The notes under the pieces: generated by a model | Seen by the model: only the letters and a program-made list of their open reading frames with translations | Database searches by the model: none | Told to the model about the DNA's origin: nothing | Shown: piece by piece, positions 17,261-26,557 of the stretch | Position numbering within the stretch: position 1 is the first letter of the stretch | Layout of the letters: every line of letters begins with the position of its first letter | Assembly: GCA_003584895.1 (NCBI GenBank) | Contig: QVQF01000105.1 | Coordinates: forward strand, 1-33,416 | Source: Methylococcales bacterium | GTDB lineage: Bacteria > Pseudomonadota > Gammaproteobacteria > Methylococcales > Methylomonadaceae | Length of the DNA: 33,416 nucleotides | Reading direction: 5' to 3' | Translations under genes and position numbers: made by a program

Positions 17261-18643
17261 ATGTCTTATTTCAATGAGCCGTTATTAAAACAAGATTTCT
17301 ATGCGTTGGCACTTAACAATGACATTGAAAGCGCAAAAAAAGCGGATAACCATACTAAAGAAGCTACAGCTAAAGATAATAATAATTTTGAAATAGCACA
17401 CCTTTTAAGCATAGACAAATCTAATCTAATTGAAGCACTTTCTCAATTTCCTGCCACAGCGCTATGGCTAATTAACAAATATATTGAAACTGACACTATC
17501 AATGAGTTGGAAGAAGATGTTCCACTTGAAGATGCGCGATCTTCGACTTTACTCGCAATTAAGAAACAGTTTCATGAGCTAAGTCAAAACAACTTAACTG
17601 ATAGCGCCGATACGTTTAATAAAAATAATCTGGCATTTACTTTACAACTATTTCCCTTTTCTTTTCATGACCTAACAGAACTTATCAATATCTTTGCTTA
17701 TAGCTATAAATACAGAGGAATTTATTGTCAATCTATAGTCCAAGATTCTAAAAAAAAGAACAGCATTTTCATTAAAAGACTGGAAGCATCAAATCATCAC
17801 AAACCCATAAGCACTAACCAATGGTTAGCCAGCCTCACGAGTTATGATGAGCAGTTTTTATTCCTCTCCACCAGTGAAATGCATAAACATTACACTAATG
17901 CCGTCCTTTATGAACATAACTGGCTTAATTTAAGAAAAAAATTGGCTACAGCTAATACAAGATTAGTTTTATTCATTGCTAATCAATATAAAGGTAGTTT
18001 TTTAGATTTTGATGACCTCGTTCAGGAAGGTCAATCCGGCTTATTAAAGTCTATTGATAGATATGATTACCGCTTAGGCTTTCAGTTTTCAACTTATGCA
18101 GGGTATTGGATTAGACAAGCCATATCTAGAGCGCTATCTCGATGTGAAAGGGCTGTCAGAATTCCTTGCGGAAGAATTGGAACAATTAATAAAGTATTTC
18201 GCACTAAAGACCAATTCATAAATCGGACTGGTAGAGAACCAACCACTAAAGAACTAGCCGAACACACAGAATTGTCTAACAATGAAATCCACGCTGTTTT
18301 ATCAATGTCTCAATCAGCGATGTCCTTTGAAGGTTCAATTGAAGATGGAGAAACCTCATTTGCTCCAATTGATTTTCTAGAACAACAAACATTCACACCT
18401 GCATTTATTGAGATAGCAAAATCTGATCTTGATAATATTATTGATAAAGCACTAAAAATACTTAACCCACGAGAAGCTAGAATAATATGCTGTCATTTTG
18501 GCATTGAAGTAGATAAAGAAATGACACTGCAAGAAATAGGCTTAGAGCTTGATTTAACTCGCGAACGAGTCAGGCAAATTCAAGTCATTGCCTTAAATAA
18601 AATTAAACGTAATTTCGGCGATCAATTAATGAATTTTTTATAA
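17261..18643 (+). CDS. Divergent RpoD-like (sigma-70 family) sigma factor
   Basis: A 460-residue sigma factor. Region 2 (about 226-293) reads ANTRLVLFIANQYKGSFLDF and DLVQEGQSGLLKSIDRYDYR. Region 3 covers about 294-372 and region 4 about 390-455 (helix-turn-helix LDLTRERVRQIQ). Residues 55-220 look like a shrunken version of RpoD's non-conserved region (ALSQFPATALWLINKYIE resembles RpoD's Tyr-Pro ...LLEQY). Region 1.1 and a clear region 1.2 are missing. Against E. coli sigma-70, the -35 contacts Arg584/Glu585/Arg588 are kept (Arg434, Glu435, Arg438). In region 2.4, T432-W433 is replaced by Gly281-Tyr282 and T440 by Ser289; in region 3.0, H455 and E458 (extended -10) are Gly304 and Gly307. It is too long for RpoS or RpoH. 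The start has a GGGAG site. It should read altered -10 elements. Confidence 0.88.
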   Translation: MSYFNEPLLKQDFYALALNNDIESAKKADNHTKEATAKDNNNFEIAHLLSIDKSNLIEALSQFPATALWLINKYIETDTINELEEDVPLEDARSSTLLAIKKQFHELSQNNLTDSADTFNKNNLAFTLQLFPFSFHDLTELINIFAYSYKYRGIYCQSIVQDSKKKNSIFIKRLEASNHHKPISTNQWLASLTSYDEQFLFLSTSEMHKHYTNAVLYEHNWLNLRKKLATANTRLVLFIANQYKGSFLDFDDLVQEGQSGLLKSIDRYDYRLGFQFSTYAGYWIRQAISRALSRCERAVRIPCGRIGTINKVFRTKDQFINRTGREPTTKELAEHTELSNNEIHAVLSMSQSAMSFEGSIEDGETSFAPIDFLEQQTFTPAFIEIAKSDLDNIIDKALKILNPREARIICCHFGIEVDKEMTLQEIGLELDLTRERVRQIQVIALNKIKRNFGDQLMNFL

Positions 18644-18672
18644 TGTACAAAACCATTAAAGAAAGCTACTAT

Positions 18673-18700
18673 AAAATCCTACAAAATCAGTAGGATTTTT
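18673..18700 (+). terminator. Rho-independent terminator after the sigma factor gene
   Basis: AAAATCCTAC (18673-18682) and GTAGGATTTT (18690-18699) form a perfect 10-bp stem with a 7-base loop and a T-rich end. It separates the sigma gene from ftsH. Confidence 0.88.
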
Positions 18701-18812
18701 GAGTAAGATTTCAAGCTGATAACAGGATAAAATCGGAACATACCTTTTTGAATGCAGTTGTAGGCAATCGCAACAGTACAGTTAACCCCTAGAGGGCTTG
18801 GAGAGTAGGACC

Positions 18813-20735
18813 ATGAAAAAATACATACAAACCACACTACTTTGGAGTGTGGTCTTGGTAGGTGCATTTCTTATCTATAACCGCATAAACACTACGCCGG
18901 CCATAGATGAGTCCATTGCCTACTCTGACTTTATTAACAAGGTTAAAAATAAACTAGTAGATCGAGTAGAAATATCAGGACCGGCTATCAAACTACGTAC
19001 CTCGGATGGTCAAAACCTTGAAACATTTAATCCTAATGACCCTCATTTAATTGATGATCTTTTAGGTGCAGGCGTACAAATAAGAACAAAACCACCCGCA
19101 CAACAATCGGTATTCATGCAAATGTTTATCTCATGGTTCCCTATGCTACTTTTAATCGCGGTATGGGTTGTTTATTTGAGAAAAAACCAAGGTGGCGGCA
19201 TGGGAGGTAATGCTTTTGGAAAAAGCAAAGCTAAACTACTCGAAGAAGATAAATTAACAGCCACTTTTGCCGATGTTGCTGGCTGTGAAGAAGCAAAAGA
19301 AGATGTCGCTGAACTAGTTGATTTCTTAAAAGATCCACAAAAATTTCAAAAGCTAGGTGGAAAAATACCACGGGGCATTTTAATGGTTGGCCCTCCAGGC
19401 ACAGGAAAAACACTTATAGCAAGAGCTATTGCCGGAGAAGCGGGCGTGAAATTCTTTACGGTTTCTGGATCTGATTTTGTCGAAATGTTTGTCGGTGTTG
19501 GCGCTTCGAGAGTAAGAGACATGTTTGCTCAAGCCAAAGAGCACTCCCCTTGCATCATATTTATTGATGAAATAGACGCTGTCGGTCGCCAAAGAGGCGG
19601 AGCAGGCATGGGCGGTGGTAATGACGAACGTGAACAAACCTTGAATCAATTATTAGTGGAAATGGATGGTTTCACTGGAAACGAAGGCGTTATTGTAATT
19701 GCCGCAACTAACCGTGCCGATGTTTTAGATAAAGCCTTGCTTAGACCAGGTCGCTTTGACCGTGAGGTCAATGTTGGCTTACCCGATGTTCGTGGCCGCG
19801 AACAAATATTGAATGTACATATTAAAAAAGTACCTGCAGCTGATGATGTTAAGTTAAAAGATATTGCTAGAGGAACTCCTGGCTTTTCAGGTGCTGAATT
19901 AGCCAATGTAATCAATGAAGCAGCATTATTTGCCGCGAGATCAAACAAAGTGCAAGTCAGCATGAGTGATCTTGAAAAAGCTAAAGATAAAATACTCATG
20001 GGCGCTGAAAAACGCACTATGGTGATGACCGAAGAAGATAAATTATTAACGGCTTATCATGAAGCAGGTCATTGTATAGTGGGAGAATCATCTCCGGATC
20101 ATGATCCTGTTTATAAAGTGAGTATTATGCCTAGAGGAAGAGCTTTAGGTATCACTATGTTCTTACCTGAAAGAGATCAATATAGCGCCAGCAAGCGCAA
20201 ACTAGAAAGTCAAATAGCCAGCTTGTTTGGTGGCAGAATTGCAGAACTCATGATTTATGGTGGCGATCGTGTAACTACAGGTGCATCTAACGATATTGAA
20301 CGGGCAACGGAACTAGCTCGTAACATGGTGACTCGTTGGGGCTTTTCAGAAAAACTCGGCCCCTTGGTTTATGGTGAACAAGGCGGCCAGTCATTTATGG
20401 GACACCCAGGAACCCAAGGAAGCAAAGTGTCTGGAATCGTTGCCGAGCATATTGATGAAGAAATACGTGCGGTCATAGATTGTAACTACCAACGAGCTGA
20501 AACCATTTTACAAGAAAACATCAGCATACTTCATAAAATGGCAGATGCTCTAATGAAATGGGAAACCATAAACAAAGATCAGATTGATGACTTGATGGCA
20601 GGCAATGAACCACGCCCACCAGAAGATATTGATAACCTATCTACCAATAAGCAAAGTTTTACCAAGCAGGATACAGGCGATGTCAAACCTATAAAAACCA
20701 ATATTGACAAGAATAAACCTGCTGGACAAGTTTGA
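18813..20735 (+). CDS. ftsH: ATP-dependent zinc metalloprotease FtsH
   Basis: A membrane-bound AAA+ protease that extracts and degrades membrane and regulatory proteins. Two transmembrane segments (about 5-22 and 103-122) flank a periplasmic domain. Then come Walker A GPPGTGKT (193-200), pore loop FVG (226-228), Walker [19 protein letters not shown] with RPGRFDR, and zinc site HEAGH (416-420) with the third ligand in the following helical domain. The length of 640 is normal. The ATG at 18813 is preferred over a TTG 15 bases earlier because [10 protein letters not shown] fits the family and AGGA precedes it. The usual neighbours rlmE, folP and glmM are absent, so this may be a relocated or second copy. 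Confidence 0.95.
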   Translation: MKKYIQTTLLWSVVLVGAFLIYNRINTTPAIDESIAYSDFINKVKNKLVDRVEISGPAIKLRTSDGQNLETFNPNDPHLIDDLLGAGVQIRTKPPAQQSVFMQMFISWFPMLLLIAVWVVYLRKNQGGGMGGNAFGKSKAKLLEEDKLTATFADVAGCEEAKEDVAELVDFLKDPQKFQKLGGKIPRGILMVGPPGTGKTLIARAIAGEAGVKFFTVSGSDFVEMFVGVGASRVRDMFAQAKEHSPCIIFIDEIDAVGRQRGGAGMGGGNDEREQTLNQLLVEMDGFTGNEGVIVIAATNRADVLDKALLRPGRFDREVNVGLPDVRGREQILNVHIKKVPAADDVKLKDIARGTPGFSGAELANVINEAALFAARSNKVQVSMSDLEKAKDKILMGAEKRTMVMTEEDKLLTAYHEAGHCIVGESSPDHDPVYKVSIMPRGRALGITMFLPERDQYSASKRKLESQIASLFGGRIAELMIYGGDRVTTGASNDIERATELARNMVTRWGFSEKLGPLVYGEQGGQSFMGHPGTQGSKVSGIVAEHIDEEIRAVIDCNYQRAETILQENISILHKMADALMKWETINKDQIDDLMAGNEPRPPEDIDNLSTNKQSFTKQDTGDVKPIKTNIDKNKPAGQV

Positions 20736-20750
20736 GGTGCGTTCATTTAT

Positions 20751-20775
20751 AGGGGCTTAACCGCCCCTTTTTTTT
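20751..20775 (+). terminator. Rho-independent terminator after ftsH
   Basis: AGGGGC (20751-20756), loop TTAACC, GCCCCT (20763-20768), then a run of T residues to 20775. Confidence 0.93.
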
Positions 20776-20912
20776 AATATACATAAAGCTAAACCCAACT
20801 ATTCAGTACCATTAATAACTTCAAATATTGCTTTGTAAAACAGCTAACACAAAGAAAACTTAACTTAATCAAAGTGCTCCAAATTTCATATCACCAAATT
20901 TGTTACATAGCT

Positions 20913-23078
20913 TTATAAAATATCCAACTTCGCATAAGCAAGCATTAACCATTTAACACCAGCCGATTTGAAATTAATTTGCACACGTTCCTGTGCGCCC
21001 TCACCCTCTATTTGCAAAACGACTCCCTCACCAAACTTAGCATGACTGACGCGCTGCCCGAGCTTGTAACTACCTTGCGTCTGAAATTTAGCTGATTTTG
21101 CCTGTACGGCATTCACTGGACGGCTAATGGTCGCACGCATCCGCACTTCTTGTAATAATTCAGCAGGTATCTCGCGTAAAAAACGTGACGGTCTAGGATA
21201 AGTTTCGCGGCCATATAAACGCCTAGATTCCGCATAGGTTAAATATAATTGCTGCATTGCTCTAGTCATACCGACATAACATAAGCGACGCTCTTCTTCC
21301 AAGCGACCTGTATCATCTACAGACTGCTGTGATGGGAATAATCCTTCTTCCAGACCTACAAGAAAAACTTGCTTAAACTCTAGCCCTTTAGCACTATGCA
21401 AAGTCATAAGCTGAACACAATCCTCAGATTCTTCAGATTGACTAACACCAGCCTCCAAAGCCGCATAGCTCAGAAACATATCGACTTCGCCTAACTTATC
21501 TTCGTTATCTTTATCAAATTCAAATAGCTTAGCGGCATTAACTAGCTCCTCTAAGTTTTCTATTTTTTCATCACCTTTATCCATTTTTTCATTTTGATAC
21601 AAAGCCATTAGTCCGCTTTTTTCAACAATACGCTTAACCTTTTCATCCAAGGTAAGCTCTTCGATGTCATTTTCCAAGGACTTAATGAGCTCCAAAAAGA
21701 CTATCAGTGCATTAGTCGCTCGTGCGGACATGGTTCGTTGATTAATCAATAAGATGGCGGCTGACCATAAGGAAACACTCTGGTCACGCGCGATATTACG
21801 CATTTCATCAATAGCTTTAGCACCAATTCCTCGAGTCGGTGTGTTAATGACACGTTCAAAAGAAGCATCATCATGACGGTTGGCAATTAATCGTAAATAA
21901 GCCAAAGCATTTTTAATTTCAGCACGGTCAAAAAAGCGTAAGCCACCATAAACTATGTAAGGTGTACCTGTAGCCATCAATTTTTCTTCAAATTGGCGAG
22001 ACTGAGCATTTGAGCGATATAAAATAGCCGTATCACTGCGTATACCACCTTCGTTAACCCAGGCTCGAATACGATCAACAACAAAATAAGCTTCATCCTG
22101 CTCATTAAAAGCTGCATACAGAGAAATTAAATCGCCATCACCCGCATCCGTCCAAAGCTCTTTCCCCATTCGCCCCGTATTATTGGTAATGACCTTATTA
22201 GAAGCCTTTAAGATAGTCCCAGTGGAGCGGTAATTTTGTTCTAATTTAATGATTTGATGATTTGGATAATGTCTTTGAAAGCTATAGATATTTTCAATTT
22301 TAGCGCCACGCCAGCCATAAATAGATTGATCATCATCACCGACTACAAACAGATTATCTTTACCATCGGTTAATAAGCGTAACCAAGCATATTGTATGGT
22401 ATTGGTATCTTGAAACTCATCCACATGCACCTGTGTGAAGCGTTTCTGATAAAACTCAAGCACATCAGCGTTGTCGCGCAATAACTCATGAGCTCGCAAC
22501 AGCAGCTCGGCAAAATCGACCAAGCCCGAACGATCGCAAAGTTCTTCATAGGCCTTATAGATGATTAATCTTTGGCGGTCATGGCTATCGCCTGTTTCAA
22601 CACAATGTCTAGCACGAATACCTTCATCTTTCTGCGCATTGATGTACCACTGCATTTCCTTAGGTGGCCATTGCTTATCATCAAAATTAAGATTACTTAA
22701 CAAGCGTTTAATGACTCTTAATTGGTCGCCGGAATCCATCACCTGAAACGTTTCTGGCAACCGCGCCTGCTGTGCATGTCGCCTTAGTAGACGATGGGCT
22801 ATACCATGAAAAGTACCTATCCATAGGTTATGTGCAGAAATACTGAGCAAATTTTCTATTCTGCCGCGCATTTCCTTAGCGGCTTTATTAGTAAAGGTAA
22901 CCGCTAATATACTATGCGGCGATACACCCTCTACCTTAATCTGCCAAGCAATACGATGGACAAGCACTCGAGTTTTACCACTACCCGCGCCTGCCAATAC
23001 CAGCATCGCTTGAGAAGGCGCAGTCACCGCTAGCCTTTGAGCATCATTTAAAGAATTAATTATTGTCGTTACATCCAT
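20913..23078 (-). CDS. uvrD: DNA helicase II, UvrD
   Basis: A 721-residue superfamily 1A 3'-5' helicase, almost exactly the length of E. coli UvrD (720). Motifs in order: LNDAQRLAVTAP (Q motif), LAGAGSGKTRVL (Walker A, about 29-40), TFTNKAAKEMRGR (Ia), VDEFQDTN (II), VVGDDDQSIYGWRGA (III), LEQNYRST (IV), TLHSAKGLEFKQVFLVGLEEGLFP (V) and EERRLCYVGMTRA (VI). The C-terminal Tudor-like module (RVSHAKFGEGVVLQIEG...KWLMLAYAKL) marks UvrD/PcrA rather than Rep. It unwinds DNA in nucleotide-excision and mismatch repair. It converges on ftsH. The ATG at 23076-23078 starts the family-typical MDVTTIINSLNDAQ. Confidence 0.96.
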   Translation of the reverse strand: MDVTTIINSLNDAQRLAVTAPSQAMLVLAGAGSGKTRVLVHRIAWQIKVEGVSPHSILAVTFTNKAAKEMRGRIENLLSISAHNLWIGTFHGIAHRLLRRHAQQARLPETFQVMDSGDQLRVIKRLLSNLNFDDKQWPPKEMQWYINAQKDEGIRARHCVETGDSHDRQRLIIYKAYEELCDRSGLVDFAELLLRAHELLRDNADVLEFYQKRFTQVHVDEFQDTNTIQYAWLRLLTDGKDNLFVVGDDDQSIYGWRGAKIENIYSFQRHYPNHQIIKLEQNYRSTGTILKASNKVITNNTGRMGKELWTDAGDGDLISLYAAFNEQDEAYFVVDRIRAWVNEGGIRSDTAILYRSNAQSRQFEEKLMATGTPYIVYGGLRFFDRAEIKNALAYLRLIANRHDDASFERVINTPTRGIGAKAIDEMRNIARDQSVSLWSAAILLINQRTMSARATNALIVFLELIKSLENDIEELTLDEKVKRIVEKSGLMALYQNEKMDKGDEKIENLEELVNAAKLFEFDKDNEDKLGEVDMFLSYAALEAGVSQSEESEDCVQLMTLHSAKGLEFKQVFLVGLEEGLFPSQQSVDDTGRLEEERRLCYVGMTRAMQQLYLTYAESRRLYGRETYPRPSRFLREIPAELLQEVRMRATISRPVNAVQAKSAKFQTQGSYKLGQRVSHAKFGEGVVLQIEGEGAQERVQINFKSAGVKWLMLAYAKLDIL

Positions 23079-23194
23079 TATTGTTATATCACTTGCACAT
23101 TTTTTAGAGCTGTGTATATTGCCTTTAGCTTTGCAATGTTCGAGTTCATTATTGTTCAGCTACCATAATAACGACTACACAGAAGGGGATTAAG

Positions 23195-23440
23195 ATGAGT
23201 TTTGATTATAAACGCATGACTAAATTTGAGCACAATATAGGCGAAAATGAAAAAAAATACCGTCTATACGCTGGTGCTGCATTAATTGCAATTTCGATTT
23301 TTACAGCTTCCATAGCCCTATTATTGGTAGGCATGGTTCTGATTGGAACTGGTTTTTCAGGCTGGTGCCCAGCTTATTCTGGCATGGACAAAAACACCTG
23401 CGACACTTCAGCAAACGATAATACTTCTGAAGAAAACTAA
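23195..23440 (+). CDS. Small DUF2892 (YgaP transmembrane-type) membrane protein
   Basis: An 81-residue protein. A charged N terminus (EHNIGENEKKYRLYAG) is followed by two close hydrophobic segments (about 26-40 and 41-54) and the sequence GTGFSGWCPAYSGMDKNTC. That layout, including the Cys after the second helix, is the DUF2892 family, also found as the membrane part of YgaP rhodaneses. No rhodanese domain is present. Function is unknown. AAGGGG precedes the ATG at 23195. It is divergent from uvrD and converges with fxsA over a hairpin. Confidence 0.8.
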   Translation: MSFDYKRMTKFEHNIGENEKKYRLYAGAALIAISIFTASIALLLVGMVLIGTGFSGWCPAYSGMDKNTCDTSANDNTSEEN

Positions 23441-23445
23441 AGACG

Positions 23446-23490
23446 AAAGGCGAAAGGCTCAAAAGCACACTGCTTTTGCCTTTTGCCTTT
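23446..23490. terminator. Bidirectional hairpin between DUF2892 gene and fxsA, made of AAAGGC/GCCTTT repeats
   Basis: AAAGGCGAAAGGC (23446-23458) faces GCCTTTTGCCTTT (23478-23490) with one mismatch, and AAAAGCA/TGCTTTT pair inside around a CAC loop. It fills the 51-base gap between two converging stop codons, so it can end transcripts from both sides. Confidence 0.75.
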
Positions 23491-23491
23491 G

Positions 23492-23926
23492 TTATTCTTC
23501 TTTACGAAACTCACCTTCCAACACATTAGCTTTCGCGGCTTTTTCTTGAAAAACACTACTGGCTTGAATCAGATGATTTTCAAGCACATATTGCGCTATT
23601 TTTTTCCGTAAACTCGGCACTAAACATGCAAAGCCGACAATATCGGTAATAAAACCCGGTGTTAATAATAAAGCACCACCCAATAAAATGATCGGCCCTT
23701 CAATCATTTCATAAGCAGGAATAACACCTTGCGCCAAACTCTCCTGAAAGCGCCTAAAAGTCGAAAAGCCTTGCTGACGCAACAACCACGCGCCTAATGC
23801 TGCTGTAAACACAACCAAAAAGATAGTCGAAAAAGCACCGATAACACTACCTACCTGTAGCAGTAGATAAATTTCTGCAAAAGGGATGATCAATACGACC
23901 AAGAATATGATTTGAAAAATTTTCAT
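23492..23926 (-). CDS. fxsA: FxsA family membrane protein
   Basis: A 144-residue inner-membrane protein with the FxsA layout. A first helix (about 3-22) contains FAEIYLLLQVG, a second (about 28-45) reads GAFSTIFLVVFTAALGAWLLR, and a third region follows GPIILLGGALLLTPGFITDIVGFACLVP. The C-terminal tail is soluble and ends in FRKEE. In E. coli FxsA eases exclusion of phage T7 by F plasmids; its normal role is unknown. The ATG at 23924-23926 is preferred to a TTG two codons earlier. It is divergent from cutA. Confidence 0.9.
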   Translation of the reverse strand: MKIFQIIFLVVLIIPFAEIYLLLQVGSVIGAFSTIFLVVFTAALGAWLLRQQGFSTFRRFQESLAQGVIPAYEMIEGPIILLGGALLLTPGFITDIVGFACLVPSLRKKIAQYVLENHLIQASSVFQEKAAKANVLEGEFRKEE

Positions 23927-24062
23927 CGACAAACTCTTTATTACAAAAGGAAAGACTAAATTCTGGCGTTTTAGCCGAACTCGTTTACGGTTACCAACAA
24001 TATAAAGGCAATTCGCTTTAATTTCTAGGATAATATCCTTATTTCATTTGTCATTAACCAGA

Positions 24063-24389
24063 ATGTCGACGTCCTATCAAATAATTCTTTGCACCTGCCC
24101 TGATAAAGACAGTGCCGAACAGCTTGCTCACTTACTAGTCAACGAGCAACTAAGTGCTTGCGTAAATATTTTACCCGGCGTTAGTTCTATTTACTGGTGG
24201 CAAGGACAATCGACCTCAGCGCAAGAATATTTATTATTGATTAAGGCCCATAAAGATCATTATCAAGCCATTGAAACCAGCATAAAAAAACACCACCCTT
24301 ACGAGCTTCCTGAAATAATTGCCGTCTCTATAGAAAACGGTTTACCCGAATATCTGAACTGGATTAATTCATGCCATTCACACACTTGA
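24063..24389 (+). CDS. cutA: CutA family protein
   Basis: A 108-residue trimeric protein of the CutA1 family. The core reads YQIILCTCPDKDSAEQLAHLLVNEQLSACVNILPGVSSIYWWQG, then YELPEIIAVSIENGLPEYLNWI; family members form trimers like PII proteins. It was named for divalent-cation tolerance in E. coli, but a direct metal role is doubtful. A TTG at 24048 would add five residues; the ATG at 24063 fits family N termini, though neither has a strong ribosome site. It overlaps dsbD by 19 bases, so the two are translated together. Confidence 0.93.
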   Translation: MSTSYQIILCTCPDKDSAEQLAHLLVNEQLSACVNILPGVSSIYWWQGQSTSAQEYLLLIKAHKDHYQAIETSIKKHHPYELPEIIAVSIENGLPEYLNWINSCHSHT

Positions 24390-26557
24390 TTTTTATCTGT
24401 TTACTGCTGATTAGTAACTTGGCTTTTGCAGCGAGTAACGACGAGCTTTTGCCTCCAGACCTAGCCTTTAAAATTTCTGCTAAAGCCGTTAGCGCTGATC
24501 GGCTAGAAATTACTTGGGATATTGCCGACGGCTATTATCTTTACCGCGACAAAATGAAGTTCGTCTCTAAAACGGAACAAATTCAAGCAGTGACGCCAGT
24601 CTTTCCTGAGGGCGAAACTAAACATGATGACAATTTCGGCGATATGGTTGTTTATCATAAGCACCTGAGCATCCCACTGTCGCTAATCACAAAGGGTGCA
24701 TCGTCCATACAACTGTTGGTGCAATACCAAGGCTGCGCAGACAAGGGCGTCTGCTATCCGCCGCAGAAACAAACCTTTGACCTTACCCTACCGATGGCAA
24801 CTATCAAAGCTGCCGAACCGATTGATTCCCTGTTTAAACCCAAAGCGACTGAAGATGCCTTATTGCCGGCAGAACAGGCTTTCCGGTTTTTTGCAGTCGT
24901 TAACGAAGCAGATAAGCTAAAGGTTTCTTGGGAAATAGCCCCAGGCTATTATTTGTATCGCGAAAAAATCGGCCTAGAATTAAGCGGCTCGTCTGGCAGT
25001 CGCTTAGGTGATTACTCAATTCCCAGAGGTATACCTAAACACGACGAAGCCTTTGGCCTGGTTGAAATTTTTTACGATCAACTAAGCTTCGAACTACCAG
25101 TGCTGCGCACTCAAGCCACAGCGCAAACTGTGACCTTATCGGCAAATTTTCAAGGTTGTGCAGATCGCGGCGTTTGCTATCCACCGATGAGCCAAAAAAT
25201 CGATCTGGAGCTACCCGCAGCCCCTATTAGCGAAGCCTTAGTCACACAAGTATTCTCCGAGCAAGATCAGATTGTGACAGCGCTCAAACAAGACAATCTG
25301 GCCATGACCTTGCTGAGCTTTTTCGGCTTCGGACTTTTGTTATCGCTAACGCCCTGTATTTTCCCAATGATTCCAATTCTATCGGGCATCATTGTAGGAC
25401 ACGGCAATCACATTACCACCACACGCGCCTTCTTACTGTCGCTTAGTTATGTCATCGCTTCTGCTTTGACTTACACGATATTTGGCATAATCGCCGCCTT
25501 ATTCGGTGGCAACTTGCAGACAACTTTTCAGCAACCTTGGATCATCGGTCTATTTAGCAGCATTTTTGTCATACTGTCTTTATCCATGTTTGGCTTTTAC
25601 GAACTAGAAATTCCTAATGCACTCAAAACCAAACTGCATAATTCCAGCGTAAGGCATCGTGATGGTTCAATCTGGGGCGCTGCAATTATGGGCGCTTTAT
25701 CGTCGCTGATTGTAGGACCCTGTGTCGCCGCACCCTTAGCAGGGGCGTTGATTTATATAGGCCAAACCGGCAATGCCGTGTTGGGTGGTAGCGCCTTGTT
25801 TGCGATGGGCTTAGGCATGGGTATGCCTTTATTGTTATTAGGCGCTTCGGCTGGCAAATTATTGCCTAAAGCCGGAACCTGGCTCTATGCCACCAAAGCT
25901 GTATTTGGCGTAATTATGCTGGCTGTGGCTGTGTGGATGTTAAGTCGCATCTTACCGCCCGCCATTATCATTGTGCTCTGGGCGATGCTACTAATACTGC
26001 CAGCCATCTATCTTAAAGCCATAGATCCTTTACCTGAGCAGTGCTCAGGTTGGCACAAGCTATGGAAAGGTATCGGCTTAATGATGCTCGCCTACGGCCT
26101 ATTATTATTGATTGGTTTCAGTATGGGTAATAACAACCCCTTAAAACCACTACAAGGCTTAGGCGTTAATAATGCTCAGGCAGTAGAACAAGGCCTCATT
26201 TTTAAACGGGTCGCCTCTTTAGCTGCACTGGAAACTGAAATCCAACAAGCCAGCGCAAAGCACCAATCAGTCATGCTAGATTTTTATGCGGACTGGTGTA
26301 TCTCTTGCAAAGAAATGGAAGCGTATACCTTTACCGATCCTAAGGTGAAACAAGCCTTAGCAGGCGTATTGCTCTTGCAGGCAGATGTCACTAACAATAA
26401 TGCCGATGACCTAGCCTTGCTAACAAAATTTAATCTTATTGGGCCACCCGCTATTTTATTTTTTGGCGTAGAGGGCAAAGAAAGCACAGCACACCGAGTT
26501 ATCGGCTATCAAGATTCCGAAACCTTTGTTAAAACCTTACAACGAGTAAAATCATGA
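24371..26557 (+). CDS. dsbD: Thiol:disulfide interchange protein DsbD with duplicated N-terminal domain
   Basis: Carries electrons from cytoplasmic thioredoxin across the inner membrane to periplasmic disulfide reductants. At 728 residues it is far longer than E. coli DsbD (565). A signal peptide (1-20, ending NLAFA) is followed by two alpha domains in tandem: one has the cysteine pair at 122/128 (QGCADKGVCYPP) and the second at 263/269 (QGCADRGVCYPP), with matching GYYLYR segments at 54-59 and 192-197. The membrane domain holds SLTPCIFPMIPILSG (Cys329) and GPCVAAPLAGALIY, and the periplasmic thioredoxin-like gamma domain has ADWCISCKEM. All redox cysteines are present. The stop overlaps the next gene by 4 bases (ATGA). 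Confidence 0.95.
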   Translation: MPFTHLIFICLLLISNLAFAASNDELLPPDLAFKISAKAVSADRLEITWDIADGYYLYRDKMKFVSKTEQIQAVTPVFPEGETKHDDNFGDMVVYHKHLSIPLSLITKGASSIQLLVQYQGCADKGVCYPPQKQTFDLTLPMATIKAAEPIDSLFKPKATEDALLPAEQAFRFFAVVNEADKLKVSWEIAPGYYLYREKIGLELSGSSGSRLGDYSIPRGIPKHDEAFGLVEIFYDQLSFELPVLRTQATAQTVTLSANFQGCADRGVCYPPMSQKIDLELPAAPISEALVTQVFSEQDQIVTALKQDNLAMTLLSFFGFGLLLSLTPCIFPMIPILSGIIVGHGNHITTTRAFLLSLSYVIASALTYTIFGIIAALFGGNLQTTFQQPWIIGLFSSIFVILSLSMFGFYELEIPNALKTKLHNSSVRHRDGSIWGAAIMGALSSLIVGPCVAAPLAGALIYIGQTGNAVLGGSALFAMGLGMGMPLLLLGASAGKLLPKAGTWLYATKAVFGVIMLAVAVWMLSRILPPAIIIVLWAMLLILPAIYLKAIDPLPEQCSGWHKLWKGIGLMMLAYGLLLLIGFSMGNNNPLKPLQGLGVNNAQAVEQGLIFKRVASLAALETEIQQASAKHQSVMLDFYADWCISCKEMEAYTFTDPKVKQALAGVLLLQADVTNNNADDLALLTKFNLIGPPAILFFGVEGKESTAHRVIGYQDSETFVKTLQRVKS

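Noticed and set aside
17261-18643. RpoS or RpoH identity for the sigma factor
   Set aside because: At 460 residues with a region between regions 1.2 and 2 it is too long, and the usual genomic neighbours (nlpD, ftsX) are absent.
24048-24062. TTG start adding five residues to CutA
   Set aside because: The ATG at 24063 gives the normal family N terminus; the upstream AGGATA is only a weak argument.
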